Origin: Metridium senile
Taxonomy: Eukaryota > Cnidaria > Anthozoa > Actiniaria > Metridiidae
NCBI GenBank assembly: GCA_949775045.1
Contig: OX459095.1
Span: 19,954,311-20,018,310, forward strand
Reading direction: 5' to 3'
Length of the DNA stretch: 64,000 bases
The position numbers and the translations under genes are program-made. Shown here one piece after another: positions 22,235 through 32,800 of this stretch; the stretch's first letter is position 1, and the number at the start of each line of letters is the position of its first letter. A model generated the notes under the pieces. It ran no database searches and was not told the DNA's origin. It saw nothing but the letters and a program-made list of their open reading frames with translations.

Positions 22235-23664
22235 CTCGTTGATGCTTTATGATAACCTTTACTACAATTTTTTTAATATCCACTTTCTTCCATTATAGAC
22301 ATTAAAAAATTATTTTCACTGCCAACTAATTATTTAACATTTTTTTAGGTTGCCTTTATTTTAACATGGAATTTGACTCAGGTAACTCGTGGATAGAACT
22401 TACATTCGAAGTAGTCCACAGATTACTATCGAAGTAACAAATGACGATAAATAACAAAATGATTGTCATATTATTAGAAAAAGTTTAAACTTTTAGAGAG
22501 TCAGTAAATTAACAAGTTTGGTGTCGTTATTGCTATCGGGCTTGGAAGCACGACTTGAGCCATAACCTTGGGAATGACCATTATACAATCAGATTTAGAA
22601 CTGATTGAGCAAATAACTGTTTCATTAATGGATGTTCGACCTTATATCTACCATAGTTAATTTATTAAATATATATATATATATCTACAATATATCCCTA
22701 ATAGTGTATTAGTTATCTATATATTGTATTATGATATATTTTTTACCTATTAGTATGCACACCGCTTTCGCAATTGAAGTTTAAAATTTTCACGGAGCTG
22801 CTCGCAGTGCATACTGCATAACGAGGAGGGAGGGGACAACAGAACGGCCTGTTGCAGACTATTTTTTGCGCTCAAAATACGTTTTTGGCGAATATTTTGA
22901 GCGCAAAAAATCGAGTCTGCACAGCAGGCTAGTTCTTACACTAGTGATAACTTATCTCTAATTAAGCTAATTACCAATTCATTAAAGCTTTTCCATTATG
23001 AGTTGAAGGAGTTTTAGCAATTAGGTGTCAAACTCGTCAACAATCACGGATTATATAAACTGTACTAAATTACTATCCAGTGGAGGAAGATTTAACTATG
23101 GTTTGTTTGCGGATTGCCGAAGTATAAAAGTATAAACTGATTCAGTTAAATTATATAAATTAAAGGTTGTTAAATTAATGAAAAAAGAAAGAGTGTTATA
23201 TATATAATACCAACGTACTGAGCTTGAATGCAAATCAGTATATCGTAACATGTTTTCTCGGTCAAGGTACGATGTTTATCAACCCAGCCATGAAAGAATT
23301 CCACCGGCATTCTTTCAGTGAGAAAACCTATTAAAACTCAACTCCCAAACGTCCAGACTTTCTGTGCTTTCATTGGTCTATTTCGCTTCGATAGTAATTT
23401 GCCAATCTTTGTCCGGATCCGCTGTAATAATATTATCATAAAAAAGAAGAATGGCTTCGTGATCAGAACAATTCGATGGAAAACAACTCAACTTGGGCAG
23501 TGTGAAAACTGCGCTGAATGACCATTTCTTGATCAAGTCGTGTTGTATAAAGGCGTTTTCACTTGATTCATTTGAAATGTGGATTGTCATTATGAGTAAG
23601 CATGCGAAAGCAATCAAGAAATCCATCCAAGAAGACTTCATGCAAGCTTCAAGAGACGTTAGCG
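22235..23664. other. Intergenic, tRNA to homeobox gene
   Basis: AT-rich, with an (AT)n run near 22670 and an inverted repeat at 22847-22930. A short hairpin about 23250-23328 (GTTTTCTC...GAGAAAAC with TGAAAGAATTCC/GGCATTCTTTCA) precedes the homeobox gene. No coding frame. Confidence 0.5.
22847..22930. mobile_element. Short inverted-repeat element
   Basis: GCCTGTTGCAGACTATTTTT plus TGCGCTCAAAATA mirrors TATTTTGAGCGCAAAAAATC plus GAGTCTGCACAGCAGGC. About 84 bp; perhaps a deleted MITE. Confidence 0.65.
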
Positions 23665-25086
23665 ATGGAGAGCTCATCGCCTGGACCTCTTTCAAAGCCG
23701 TATAACCATGGTAGGAAATAATTCTTTATTTACAATGTACATACTTCGGTATTCCTAATACCCGTTTCTCGCTAGTTTATCTTTCATAACTGAATGAATG
23801 TAAGGATTTTACAAGTACAATAAGTTACATTCACGAAGTTTTAGTTTTAGTGAGTCTTTTGAAACTTCACTTAGGATATCAGCAAGAACCGAAGATTGAT
23901 GACAATGACAGCAGTGAACAAGATGATGGCAGTGACGATGATAGTGACAATCAAGAAGTTGAAGGTGGTCTTGTTGAGAATAGAAAACGCGCTAAACCTC
24001 GGCGTGCAAGGACGACGTTTACAAACTACCAGCTCGTTAAACTGGAAACAAGCTTTCAAATGGAGCAGTACCCAGACATCTTTGCACGAGAGGAGCTGTC
24101 CAGGAAGGTTGGCCTGTCAGAACCAAAAATCCAGGTAGCTCGTGGATCTATTAACTGTCGTATTTGAAATAACTGATGTCATTATAATTTATCTTCGAGT
24201 ATAATGACCGTCATGGCAATGAAATCTATATTTTCTTCTAGTGTTAAATGACAATAATGATGGAAATAAATTGTATATTATTAAAGATAACATTTTCAAG
24301 ATTTCCAAGTATTTTAGCTTTGCGACGCGCAAAAGTATGACCACTTTTAATATATTCGCATACTTCTATGCACGGACATTATGCTGCGAAACGAGTTTTT
24401 ACACGCCTTATTCGGTAAAATCAGACAACTTCACATCAAATGTGTCTGTTTAAAGTACAAACTCCCGTGCATAGAAGTATGCGAATACGTTAAATGTGGT
24501 CATACTTTTGCGCGTCGCACTGTAGATTATACTGATGATATAAATGTTTTGTTTTTTTATTTAGGATAATAGTTTTGCTATTTTGTAGGTATGGTTCCAG
24601 AACAGGCGAGCCAAATGGCGTAAACATGAACGTAACAGCAACCAGCCATCCTTTGGTATGCGTTACTTAGCAACACAAGGACAAATGGCAGGGCAATCAT
24701 CGTCGTGCACGGAGCCGCCGCTAAATGAATGTCAGCCATTAGATAGTAATACAGTTGGATGTCAATATAATCAACCAAACTACAGCAGTTACAACAGTCC
24801 CTATCACCATCCAAGCTATACATCAATGCAATTACAATATGGCTACACCCCTAGGTACTGCTACTCCTTGCCACACCCTAATCAAGGTCACACGTGTTCC
24901 TGTTGTGTGAATGAGTGGTCCTCATCAAGCAGACTAAAGTATGAGCGTGTTAGTGATCATTTGAGTAATGTACGGTTTGAGTCATCGGCGATGTACCCTT
25001 GTAGAGGTCTATTACAGACACCCTATAGTGTGCAGGACTTGAGACGTAAGGCTAGGATGTGCATACACAGCATTACAAATCGTTAA
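23665..25086 (+). CDS. Paired-like (PRD-class) homeobox transcription factor
   Basis: Three exons: 23665-23710, 23875-24134, 24589-25086; phases 1 and 0; 267 aa. The start gives [15 protein letters not shown] and is the only upstream ATG that splices in frame. An acidic Asp/Ser stretch precedes a homeodomain at about residues 57-116: [14 protein letters not shown], then [15 protein letters not shown], then [15 protein letters not shown]. Position 50 is Gln, and there is no paired domain. The second intron falls between homeodomain residues 46 and 47, the classic position in PRD-class genes. The C-terminal half is Tyr/Ser/Gln-rich. Near the end [11 protein letters not shown] resembles an OAR motif. 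It is a sequence-specific nuclear regulator. Orthology group (Alx/Arx/Rax/other) cannot be settled by eye. Confidence 0.9.
24318..24526. mobile_element. MITE inside the homeobox intron
   Basis: GCGACGCGCAAAAGTATGAC plus TTCGCATACTTCTATGCACG on the left mirrors CGTGCATAGAAGTATGCGAA plus GTCATACTTTTGCGCGTCGC on the right, about 58-bp arms. No coding role. Confidence 0.85.
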
Positions 25087-25204
25087 ACGAATGCATACAC
25101 GGCATTACAAATCTATAAATGAATGCATGCATATACGGCATTATAATCACAAAGAGCATTGTTGAGGTCAGAGTGTTTGTATTAAACCCGTGACAAAAAC
25201 TTGT

Positions 25205-25210
25205 AATAAA
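25205..25210 (+). terminator. Candidate poly(A) signal of the homeobox gene
   Basis: AATAAA about 120 bases after the stop codon. Assignment by position. Confidence 0.45.
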
Positions 25211-26355
25211 AAGTACTTGTTCATACGAAATCCTTTGTACCCTATTGTGTAATTACCGCTATTTAGTATTAATTATTAGAACCGTTTTGTTTTATGGGTC
25301 TAGTGCGAGCACTCTGATACACAATGTTGAATAAAATAAGCATAACACGCGGCGTGCCATCTTTGCTCACTGAGAGACATTAAAATAATGGAAAGAAGCA
25401 TATGAAACTGATAAATTTCATTAACTGAAACGCAGCTACTTTTCGAAACCCTTTTCTTCGAGTAAAATAATGATATGTAATGGCCTGTTGATGGTGACGA
25501 CGACAGTGTTGTTAACTACGATGTCGATGACAGGGATGCCGCGGATTCAAAAATTCGTCAGGGGGTGTCCCAATTGCAAATGAAGGGCTCTTGTGGTGTT
25601 AGGTGGTGTCCGTGTCCTAAATAGGGGTAATTGCGGCGCTAGGGGAGTGTGCGGCGCCTATAGGGATACCCCCCCCCCCCCCCCTAGTTCCCCCCTGGAT
25701 GATTATGCTGATAACAATGCCGATGACGTGATAATAATATGATAATAAGAAGCTGTCGGTTGATGATCATGTCAATGATGATAACGATGATGATTACAAC
25801 GTTGATACCTATGATAAAGGTGATGACAATCCTGATAACGTGATAATAATATGATAATGTTAATAACGATAGTACGAATCTGACGGCCGGTGATCATGTT
25901 AATGTTGATAATGGTGATGATCAATATGTTGATAACGTGATGTTAGTGTTGATATATAATATGTTGATAGCGATGATAAAAGCCAGTACATACCAGTTAG
26001 GCAGCAAGATGCAGCACCTGCGACCGTGCGCACGAATTCAATTCATTAATTAATTTCTCTCTTCATTGGGAAGGCAGAAATGAACGACCGAATTGGTCTC
26101 TGGGTACGAGAATGAATTTGTGCGCCTTTTTGCAGAGAAAAAACCCTTGCTAGTGCGGGAAAAAGATATTCACGTGTCACGTGTCACATGAAGGGATTTG
26201 TCTAAATGATGATGATGATGATGATGACGAATATTTTGATAACGTCATAATGCCCGATGGTGATGATATATGTTAATAACGCAGTCTGATAACGATGACA
26301 ACGGTGATAAATGATATTGATAACGATGATGACAACTGATGCAGCTGGCGACTAT

Positions 26356-26478
26356 GATTGTAACGTTGATGATTACCATGATTGTAACGTTGATGATTAC
26401 CATGATTGTAACGTTGATGATTACCATGATTGTAACGTTGATGATTACCACGATTGTAACGTTGTTGATTACCATGAT
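26356..26478. repeat. 24-bp minisatellite, five copies
   Basis: The unit GATTGTAACGTTGATGATTA plus CCAT starts at 26356, 26380, 26404, 26428 and 26452, nearly identical. Open frames on both strands arise because the period is a multiple of three; they are not genes. Confidence 0.9.
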
Positions 26479-27059
26479 TCTAATCATAATCATTAAAATT
26501 TATTAATAGCAAACAATTGGAGGCTTTAACAGTTGAATATGTATAATTTTATTAACATTACTGCTTCAGTTCAACTTAACAAAATAACTCAATATACACA
26601 TTTATCTACATAAATTGTACTATTTACATATTCTGATTATAGTGCATCATGGGAACAATGCCATCATCTACCATAGAATAATATATTCCCGTATAAGGGC
26701 GGAGAAAGGAAAACATTTGCAACTGACTAAACTGATACTTCTTGAGAAAATATCAACTGTGGAAATTCAAAAATTCGAAAACGTTTTGAAGCTTGCAATT
26801 ATCGAGGCTTGTTTTGCTTTTTTAGAAAATAGTGTATGAAAAATACCGGCAAAATATTTTCACAAAAAACAAACATTGATAAATGTAAAAGAAGAAGAGA
26901 GTCTAAATTCAGTAAAATTGTTTTGAGAGCACATCTTTATACCGGTAGCCTCATAGTGTACAACATATCTGCTAACAAGGATATATGTCACATTTGGGCT
27001 CCTTCGCCGTGTGCAGGACGTTATTCAATATACATTTATTTAATTAAGGGTTGATGAAG

Positions 27060-27292
27060 AGAACGGTGATTGCACGACTGAAAGGAATTGTGGGTCTTTG
27101 ATATCTATTTTTATGTATCTTTTGTGGCAGAAAGCGAATTGAATGCAAAAAAATTGAGAAAACTGTGCTTAGAAATCCAGAAAAACACTAGGATATGCTG
27201 TATGCGTAACCACAATTCCTTTCGGTCGTGCAATCGCCGTTCGCCATTCACCGTTCACTCCGTCAACCGTTTTTGAAATAAGTGTATACAAC
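27060..27292. mobile_element. Inverted-repeat element
   Basis: GAACGGTGATTGCACGACTG plus AAAGGAATTGTGG at the left mirrors CCACAATTCCTTTCGGTCGT plus GCAATCGCCGTTC at about 27210-27243. The ends (ATTCAATATAC, GAAATAAGTGTATACA) faintly resemble the 1830-2108 family. Confidence 0.6.
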
Positions 27293-27340
27293 TACTTCAA
27301 GTTAAACAATATCAAAGCTAACAACCTCACCTCAACTCAC

Positions 27341-27578
27341 AAGGAACAGACCATTAGATATTTGAGGGGGTAGGGGGAGGATTATGCCATTGTTTTGAGC
27401 CATCACATTTGTTTTTTCTTCAAGGCTGTGTAAAAACATTTTCCGCTTTGCACAATATTTCTTTCTTGTTGTTCCAGGAGACTCTTGTTGTGCACGATAT
27501 TTTTTCAAGGTTAAAGCTGTGCCCTAATCAGTTTTGTTAACTGCCCAGCCCCCCTCAAATATCTAATGGTCCGTCCCT
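27341..27578. mobile_element. MITE, C/G-tract family
   Basis: AAGGAACAGACCATTAGATA plus TTTGAGGGGG pairs with CCCCCCTCAAATATCTAATG plus GTCCGTCCCT. The G- or C-runs lie inside the TIRs, like the elements at 13373 and 43924. Confidence 0.8.
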
Positions 27579-28097
27579 AATATATTAAAGGGATTTCACA
27601 GACTGTAGTCAAATTCTAAAGAATATATTACACGCTATCGAGGCTGAGGTTGATAAACGAGAGCTGTGAAATGGTCTAATGTGCCTCATATGTGTAAAAT
27701 TCTTATTGTGTATAAACGGCATGATTGTGAGGCTAGTCAGGCAAGAGTAAGTACAGTTATTCACTAGACAATGAATTTAAATACAAGAACAAATAATCTC
27801 GGATTGACTAGCCTCTCATACATATAAATATTCAACATGGACAGGAGGCTAGGTTTGATTGTGTTGCATTCGTCATGGATACAAGCGGTTAAATGCGCAA
27901 TCATTTTTACGAATGGAATAATAACGGTACAGCAATAAACTACTGTAATCAATATCCCAAATTATAAAATAACTATTAGAAATGACGCATTGGTGATGTT
28001 GAGGATGCATGGTTGAGGATGATGAGCATGGTTGAGGCGCATGCTTTATGACAGCACACAGCACGCGCGTTTGCATGTTGATCAATGTGTATTTTAT

Positions 28098-28266
28098 AAA
28101 AGAAATAGAAAACTTGCTTTCTGTGCTGTATGCAGTTATAAAGCATTGTGGGATTGTCAGAACACTCGAGAAGCACCCCGCTTTGTGTCAAGCTTCTTTT
28201 AGTGTTCTGACAAGACCACGTGCTTTACAACTGAATACAGCAACCGTGCACGTTTTCTATTTCTTT
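28098..28266. mobile_element. Imperfect inverted-repeat element
   Basis: AAAGAAATAGAAAAC, CAGTTATAAAGCA and GTCAGAACACTCGAGAAGC are mirrored by GCTTCTTTTAGTGTTCTGAC, TGCTTTACAACTG and GTTTTCTATTTCTTT. Confidence 0.65.
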
Positions 28267-28367
28267 AATATTTCATGCAACTGATAACTATAGACTGCTA
28301 CAACAATCCCTATCATTATAAAATCACGACATTTTGCCTGTGTGTGTTTGAAACGAAACAATCGGAG

Positions 28368-28585
28368 TAAGGGCCCGGGCAAACGGTTTCAACATTTGCT
28401 TCAACATCCATTCGATTTTGTTGAATGGCGATGTTTAAACGCTTTTAAACTCTTTCAACATCAATTCAACATTGATTCAACACGTTTCAACAATGTTGAA
28501 AGAGTTTAAAAGCGTTTAAACATTGCCATTCAACAAAATCGAACGGATGTTGAAGTTAATGTTGAAACCGTTTGCCCAGGCCTTA
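28368..28585. mobile_element. MITE with TAAGGGCC...GGCCTTA ends
   Basis: The left arm (GGGCAAACGGTTTCAACATT...GAATGGCGATGTTTAAACGC) mirrors the right arm (GCGTTTAAACATTGCCATTC...GTTGAAACCGTTTGCCCAGG). Between them lie several ATTCAACA repeats. 218 bp. Confidence 0.8.
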
Positions 28586-28950
28586 ACACATTAGGTAGCT
28601 AATATACTGAATAGAAATGTAGAACTTACTGGCACTTAGGTGTTGATCCTTTATTGGAGTCTAAGACCCCGTCTACACGGATCCAGTTACTTTTGAAACC
28701 GCATACTTTTTGATGCGAATCGGCCTATCGTCCACACGAATCCAGTGAATCCGGTCACCGAAACCACATACTTTTATACTATTTTTTCTCCTGATGTTTG
28801 CTTAAAAAAAAAACAAGGAAACAGCAAACTACCCACTATCCTCCCCACTGTATCTGCCTCACCTCTCAACAAAACATCAAATCTTTTTTACAATCTTTTT
28901 TGAGTAAAGAAGTTAGGGATTGTTTTGCAGTCTAATTACTTTCATATACT

Positions 28951-29170
28951 TAGGACTACTACGTGCCCTAAGAACGCCGGTATTATGGACGATTTTAGGA
29001 AACTTAACCATATCTGTGTTGCCGATCTTGGGCAATCTTAGGCGATTAAAAGAAACTTAGTCATGTTTGAGTTGCCGATCTTGGGCGATCTTAGGCGATC
29101 TTATGCGATTTTATGCGATCTTTTATGCGATCTTTTATACGATCTTTTATGCGGGCCCGGAGTAGTCCTA
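28951..29170. mobile_element. Inverted-repeat element with GCGATCTTTTAT repeats
   Basis: Ends TAGGACTACTACGTGCCC and GGGCCCGGAGTAGTCCTA are inverted. The inside of the right half holds about seven short repeats of the form GCGATCTTA/GCGATCTTTTAT. Confidence 0.65.
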
Positions 29171-29579
29171 TACTTGTTTAACAAGCTTAATTATACAATA
29201 AATGTAGTGCTGTGAATAGTAATTACTGACGATTGTTTGATGTAGTTTGGCTACCCCCTTGCTTGTCATGGTTGTCTGGGTTACTGACATTGCGGGTTCC
29301 ATCACCAAGTGAATACTGCTGTATATTACTTGCAGGTGTTATGGGATAACATTCCTGTCAACATAAATATCAACCTAATCAGTCAAACTCAGCTCAATTA
29401 TGTTCTGAGTAACTATTACCATTTATGATAATATACTGGAAACCATTGGCAGTTGAATAATCAAACTTCAAACAATATAATGTCGGAATTTGTTTCTGAG
29501 GTTGATCGACAACAACTGTGAAATGGTCTATTGGAGCTTGCTCATATTTCAACATGAATAGAAGGCTAGTTGGTGATTT

Positions 29580-29672
29580 AAAAGGTAATATAATGAAATT
29601 TGTAACACCGTAAAAAATGTTGACTCAACTTTACTTTACGGTGTTACAAATTTTATCATAATTTTATTACCT
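29580..29672. mobile_element. Short hairpin element
   Basis: AAAGGTAATATAATGAAATT plus TGTAACACCGTAAA mirrors TTTACGGTGTTACAAATTTT plus ATCATAATTTTATTACCT. 93 bp. Confidence 0.75.
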
Positions 29673-29860
29673 ATCTATTAGTATATCAAACACCGACGCA
29701 GCCTATACTAGTTTAATTGCTAGTTTCCATTTCAATTCTATTTTTTCGTGCTTTGCTTGGGATTTGTGGATATTCTGAAAACAAATGGATTGTAAAATTG
29801 TTTATTGATGGTGTAATAAGGTATATACCTGATGTTGTTGTATTATAAGTACCACCACTA

Positions 29861-32800
29861 TCAGACGGTCACTTCATGGGTAGTTTTCAACGTCCCTACT
29901 CTACCATTGGTTGTGCTGATGTAGCCAAGTGATTGCGGTGTTGAGTTGATGGCTGTTACAAACGACTCAGGTCGTAATGATCTGTTATCCCTTCTTTCTG
30001 ATGCATTCTTTAAATCAAGAACAAGTATTAGTCTCTTGTGACTATATTGAATGAATGGAAGAAAAAGCACTGACTTGCACTAAAATCGATCTGCTCTATA
30101 AAAAAATGATATAATATGGATGACAGGGCAAATTGCGGTAATTTTAGATTCTCCAAATGAATATTTAAATTACTTGAACTCATATTTAAATCAATTTAAA
30201 GCTAAAACTTTTCACCTTTACTAATATCAAGGTGTTCGTTTTATTCATGGGATTATTTTTACAAGGCTATCAGATTTATGTGTGATAGGCCACATGACCA
30301 AGTTAACGAGTGATTCATTAAATTAATAAATAACAAATATCAGAATGAACGAGATGAACAATTGATGAATGAATGAAGGGTCAAATGAATAAACAAATAA
30401 ATGGATTAATAGACTTTTTCACAGTTCCGTTCCGTGGCCAAAAATAATAGTTTCAAGTTGAGGTTGAAGTTGCCACACAAAGCAAAATTATTAGTTATCA
30501 TGTGCAGCAACTCCAGCCTCGACTTAAGGAGGCTGACCTTGGTTTCAAAGATACTCGACTAACCAAGTTTGAACAATCGTAACTCTCATTCTATACAACT
30601 TTTCGAAATGAACTTTTGGTAAATAATTTCCAAAAGATTGAGTTTTGATTAAATAGCAATTTTGTGCACATCAGACTTTTTACAGCCACGCCCTGGTGAC
30701 GTCACTGAAAATGTTTATGGCTCAAAATCTCAAAATCTAGACTTGACCATGAAAAACAAAATACAGCTTGCCTATGTTTATACATAGACCTATAATCACA
30801 AGGAGTTTGAAGATAATTTATGAGAGCGTTTTTGAGAAATAAGCAGAGGAAGATTTTCTTATGATCCAATTTTATTTTGGTTTATTTGGTCATCAAAAAC
30901 GTTACGAAATAAGTCGAAATCTCAAATTATTTTCATATTATCACATGCATACGGCCTAAACCTACCTTTTGGCAAGATTTCATGCAAATCGTGTCATTCT
31001 CTATTTTTGGCATCATTATTTGTAATGCACTATACATACTAAAAATGCCACAATGCAAGTAGAGATTTCCTCGGATAAATAATTCAAAAACTAGCCAATG
31101 AATTTTTTTAAAACATGAAATCTTGCCGAAAGGTAGGTTTAGGCCGTATGCATGTGATGATAGGAAAATAATTTGAGATGGATGCATTGATTGATAAATA
31201 AATGACCAAATAAATGAATGGACAATGGAGAATTAATGAATGGAATAGTGAATGGATTAATGAATGATCAAATAAATCAAATAAATTATTAATAAATTAT
31301 TGAAGAAATGAAGAAATAAACAAACAAATAAATGAGAATTTAAATGAATGAATGAATGAGCAAACAAATGTATTATTAAATAAATGAATACTAGATAGGA
31401 TAATGATAAGATAGTTACATTTTGTCCATCATTAGCCAAATGGATTCTGATATCTTGTAATTCAGTGTCATCAGTAGGCTTGGTCTTCTTTTTATTGGAT
31501 TTTGCTTGTAGCTTTTGATACTTTTCTTTAAAACCTAGATATCTTTTGGCAAAGAACAAGAAAAATGTCAATAAATAAAGTCATATTTTTACTTTGGTTC
31601 TAAGTATTGTGAGGTTTTTATCCAGGCTCTAGATTCCCATATTAGGATCTTTTGTGTATGAGTATGATCGTCATGTCACCCTATACCATTAGGATCTTCA
31701 TCACAGCACCATAACTGGTTTAACATGTTTATGTATCACAAATTGTGCTTAGATTGTAGAGTTGTGCTAGAACTCTAGTGGTTCAAGTAACAAAATTAGG
31801 ATCTTGATCATACCACCTTAAAACTGGTTTAACATGTTTATGTATCACAACTTGTGCTTAGTTTGTAGAGTTGTGCTAGAAATCTAGTGGTTCAAGTAAC
31901 AAAATGAACTTATAGATATGGTATTATTATAATAACTTACCTGGGATACTGGCTGATACAAAGCACAGATGCACAGTTCTTTTTACAGCCTTTATCAAAT
32001 GGATTGTGACCACTACGAAACTTACCAGTAACCTAAGAAATAAGTATATGTACTATTATTACAATTGTATAGTTATTAGTGTTCTAATTCTTGACTAACA
32101 GAACTGACAATTTTGGAAGTCTTTCCTCCGAATATATCCAAGATCTCTCTAAACAAGGAGGAGGCTTGATCTTGTCTTCTAGAAAATAGTGTAGGGACAT
32201 CCAGTTCTTTCAATACCTCACTGTAGGATGAATTAGGTTGTATTATTCTCATTTCTCGCTTTTGTAAAGTCGTTTGACAGATACTGTGGAAGAGCATGGT
32301 AGAAAACAGGACTAGCGTACTCGGTGACTGGGCGGATACATGTTAAGTAGAAGAGTTTTAAGTCCTTACATTGTAATTCACGCTTGAGTTGTCTTAGGAA
32401 ATATAGACAGGTTGCTACTTTTTTGCATATGCTTTCCACATGTAAGTTCCACTTTAAATCATTGACACAATAAGATCAAGTAGTTTGGCAGAAGAGACGA
32501 CATCAGTACTAAGCCTTTCCATTGATGTTAATAGGGTCAGCTGTAAAACTTGATCTGCAGAATGTTAAAATGTATCTTACCTGTTCATTAGTTGTGCGCC
32601 CCATGCTTATTAGTCCCATATGAAAGAATGTAAGACCAAATACTGGTACTGCCGCTAGACTGCATATACACAGAATAACAATGCTGTATGTACTGTCAAG
32701 GAAAAACACAAGGAGCAAGAACGGCACAGTTGGTTAGTGTGTGCCGTTTGATTCCTAGTGACGTCACATTCTTGTTTAGACTTCTCTTCTTTCCGTGTAG

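Larger units (their letters stand above)
25211..29860. other. Intergenic, homeobox gene to ZDHHC gene
   Basis: No gene seen. 25540-25690 is a low-complexity stretch with a run of C. 25690-26500 is rich in GATGAT/GATAAC. 26500-29860 is a patchwork of inverted-repeat elements listed separately, with AT-rich filler. Two blocks near 28670-28800 (GTCTACACGGATCCAGT and GTCCACACGAATCCAGT) look like parts of another repeat. Confidence 0.5.

Noticed and set aside
26245..26496. Possible short-repeat array resembling CRISPR
   Set aside because: The 24-bp units are directly adjacent with no spacers, so it is a minisatellite in a eukaryotic genome.
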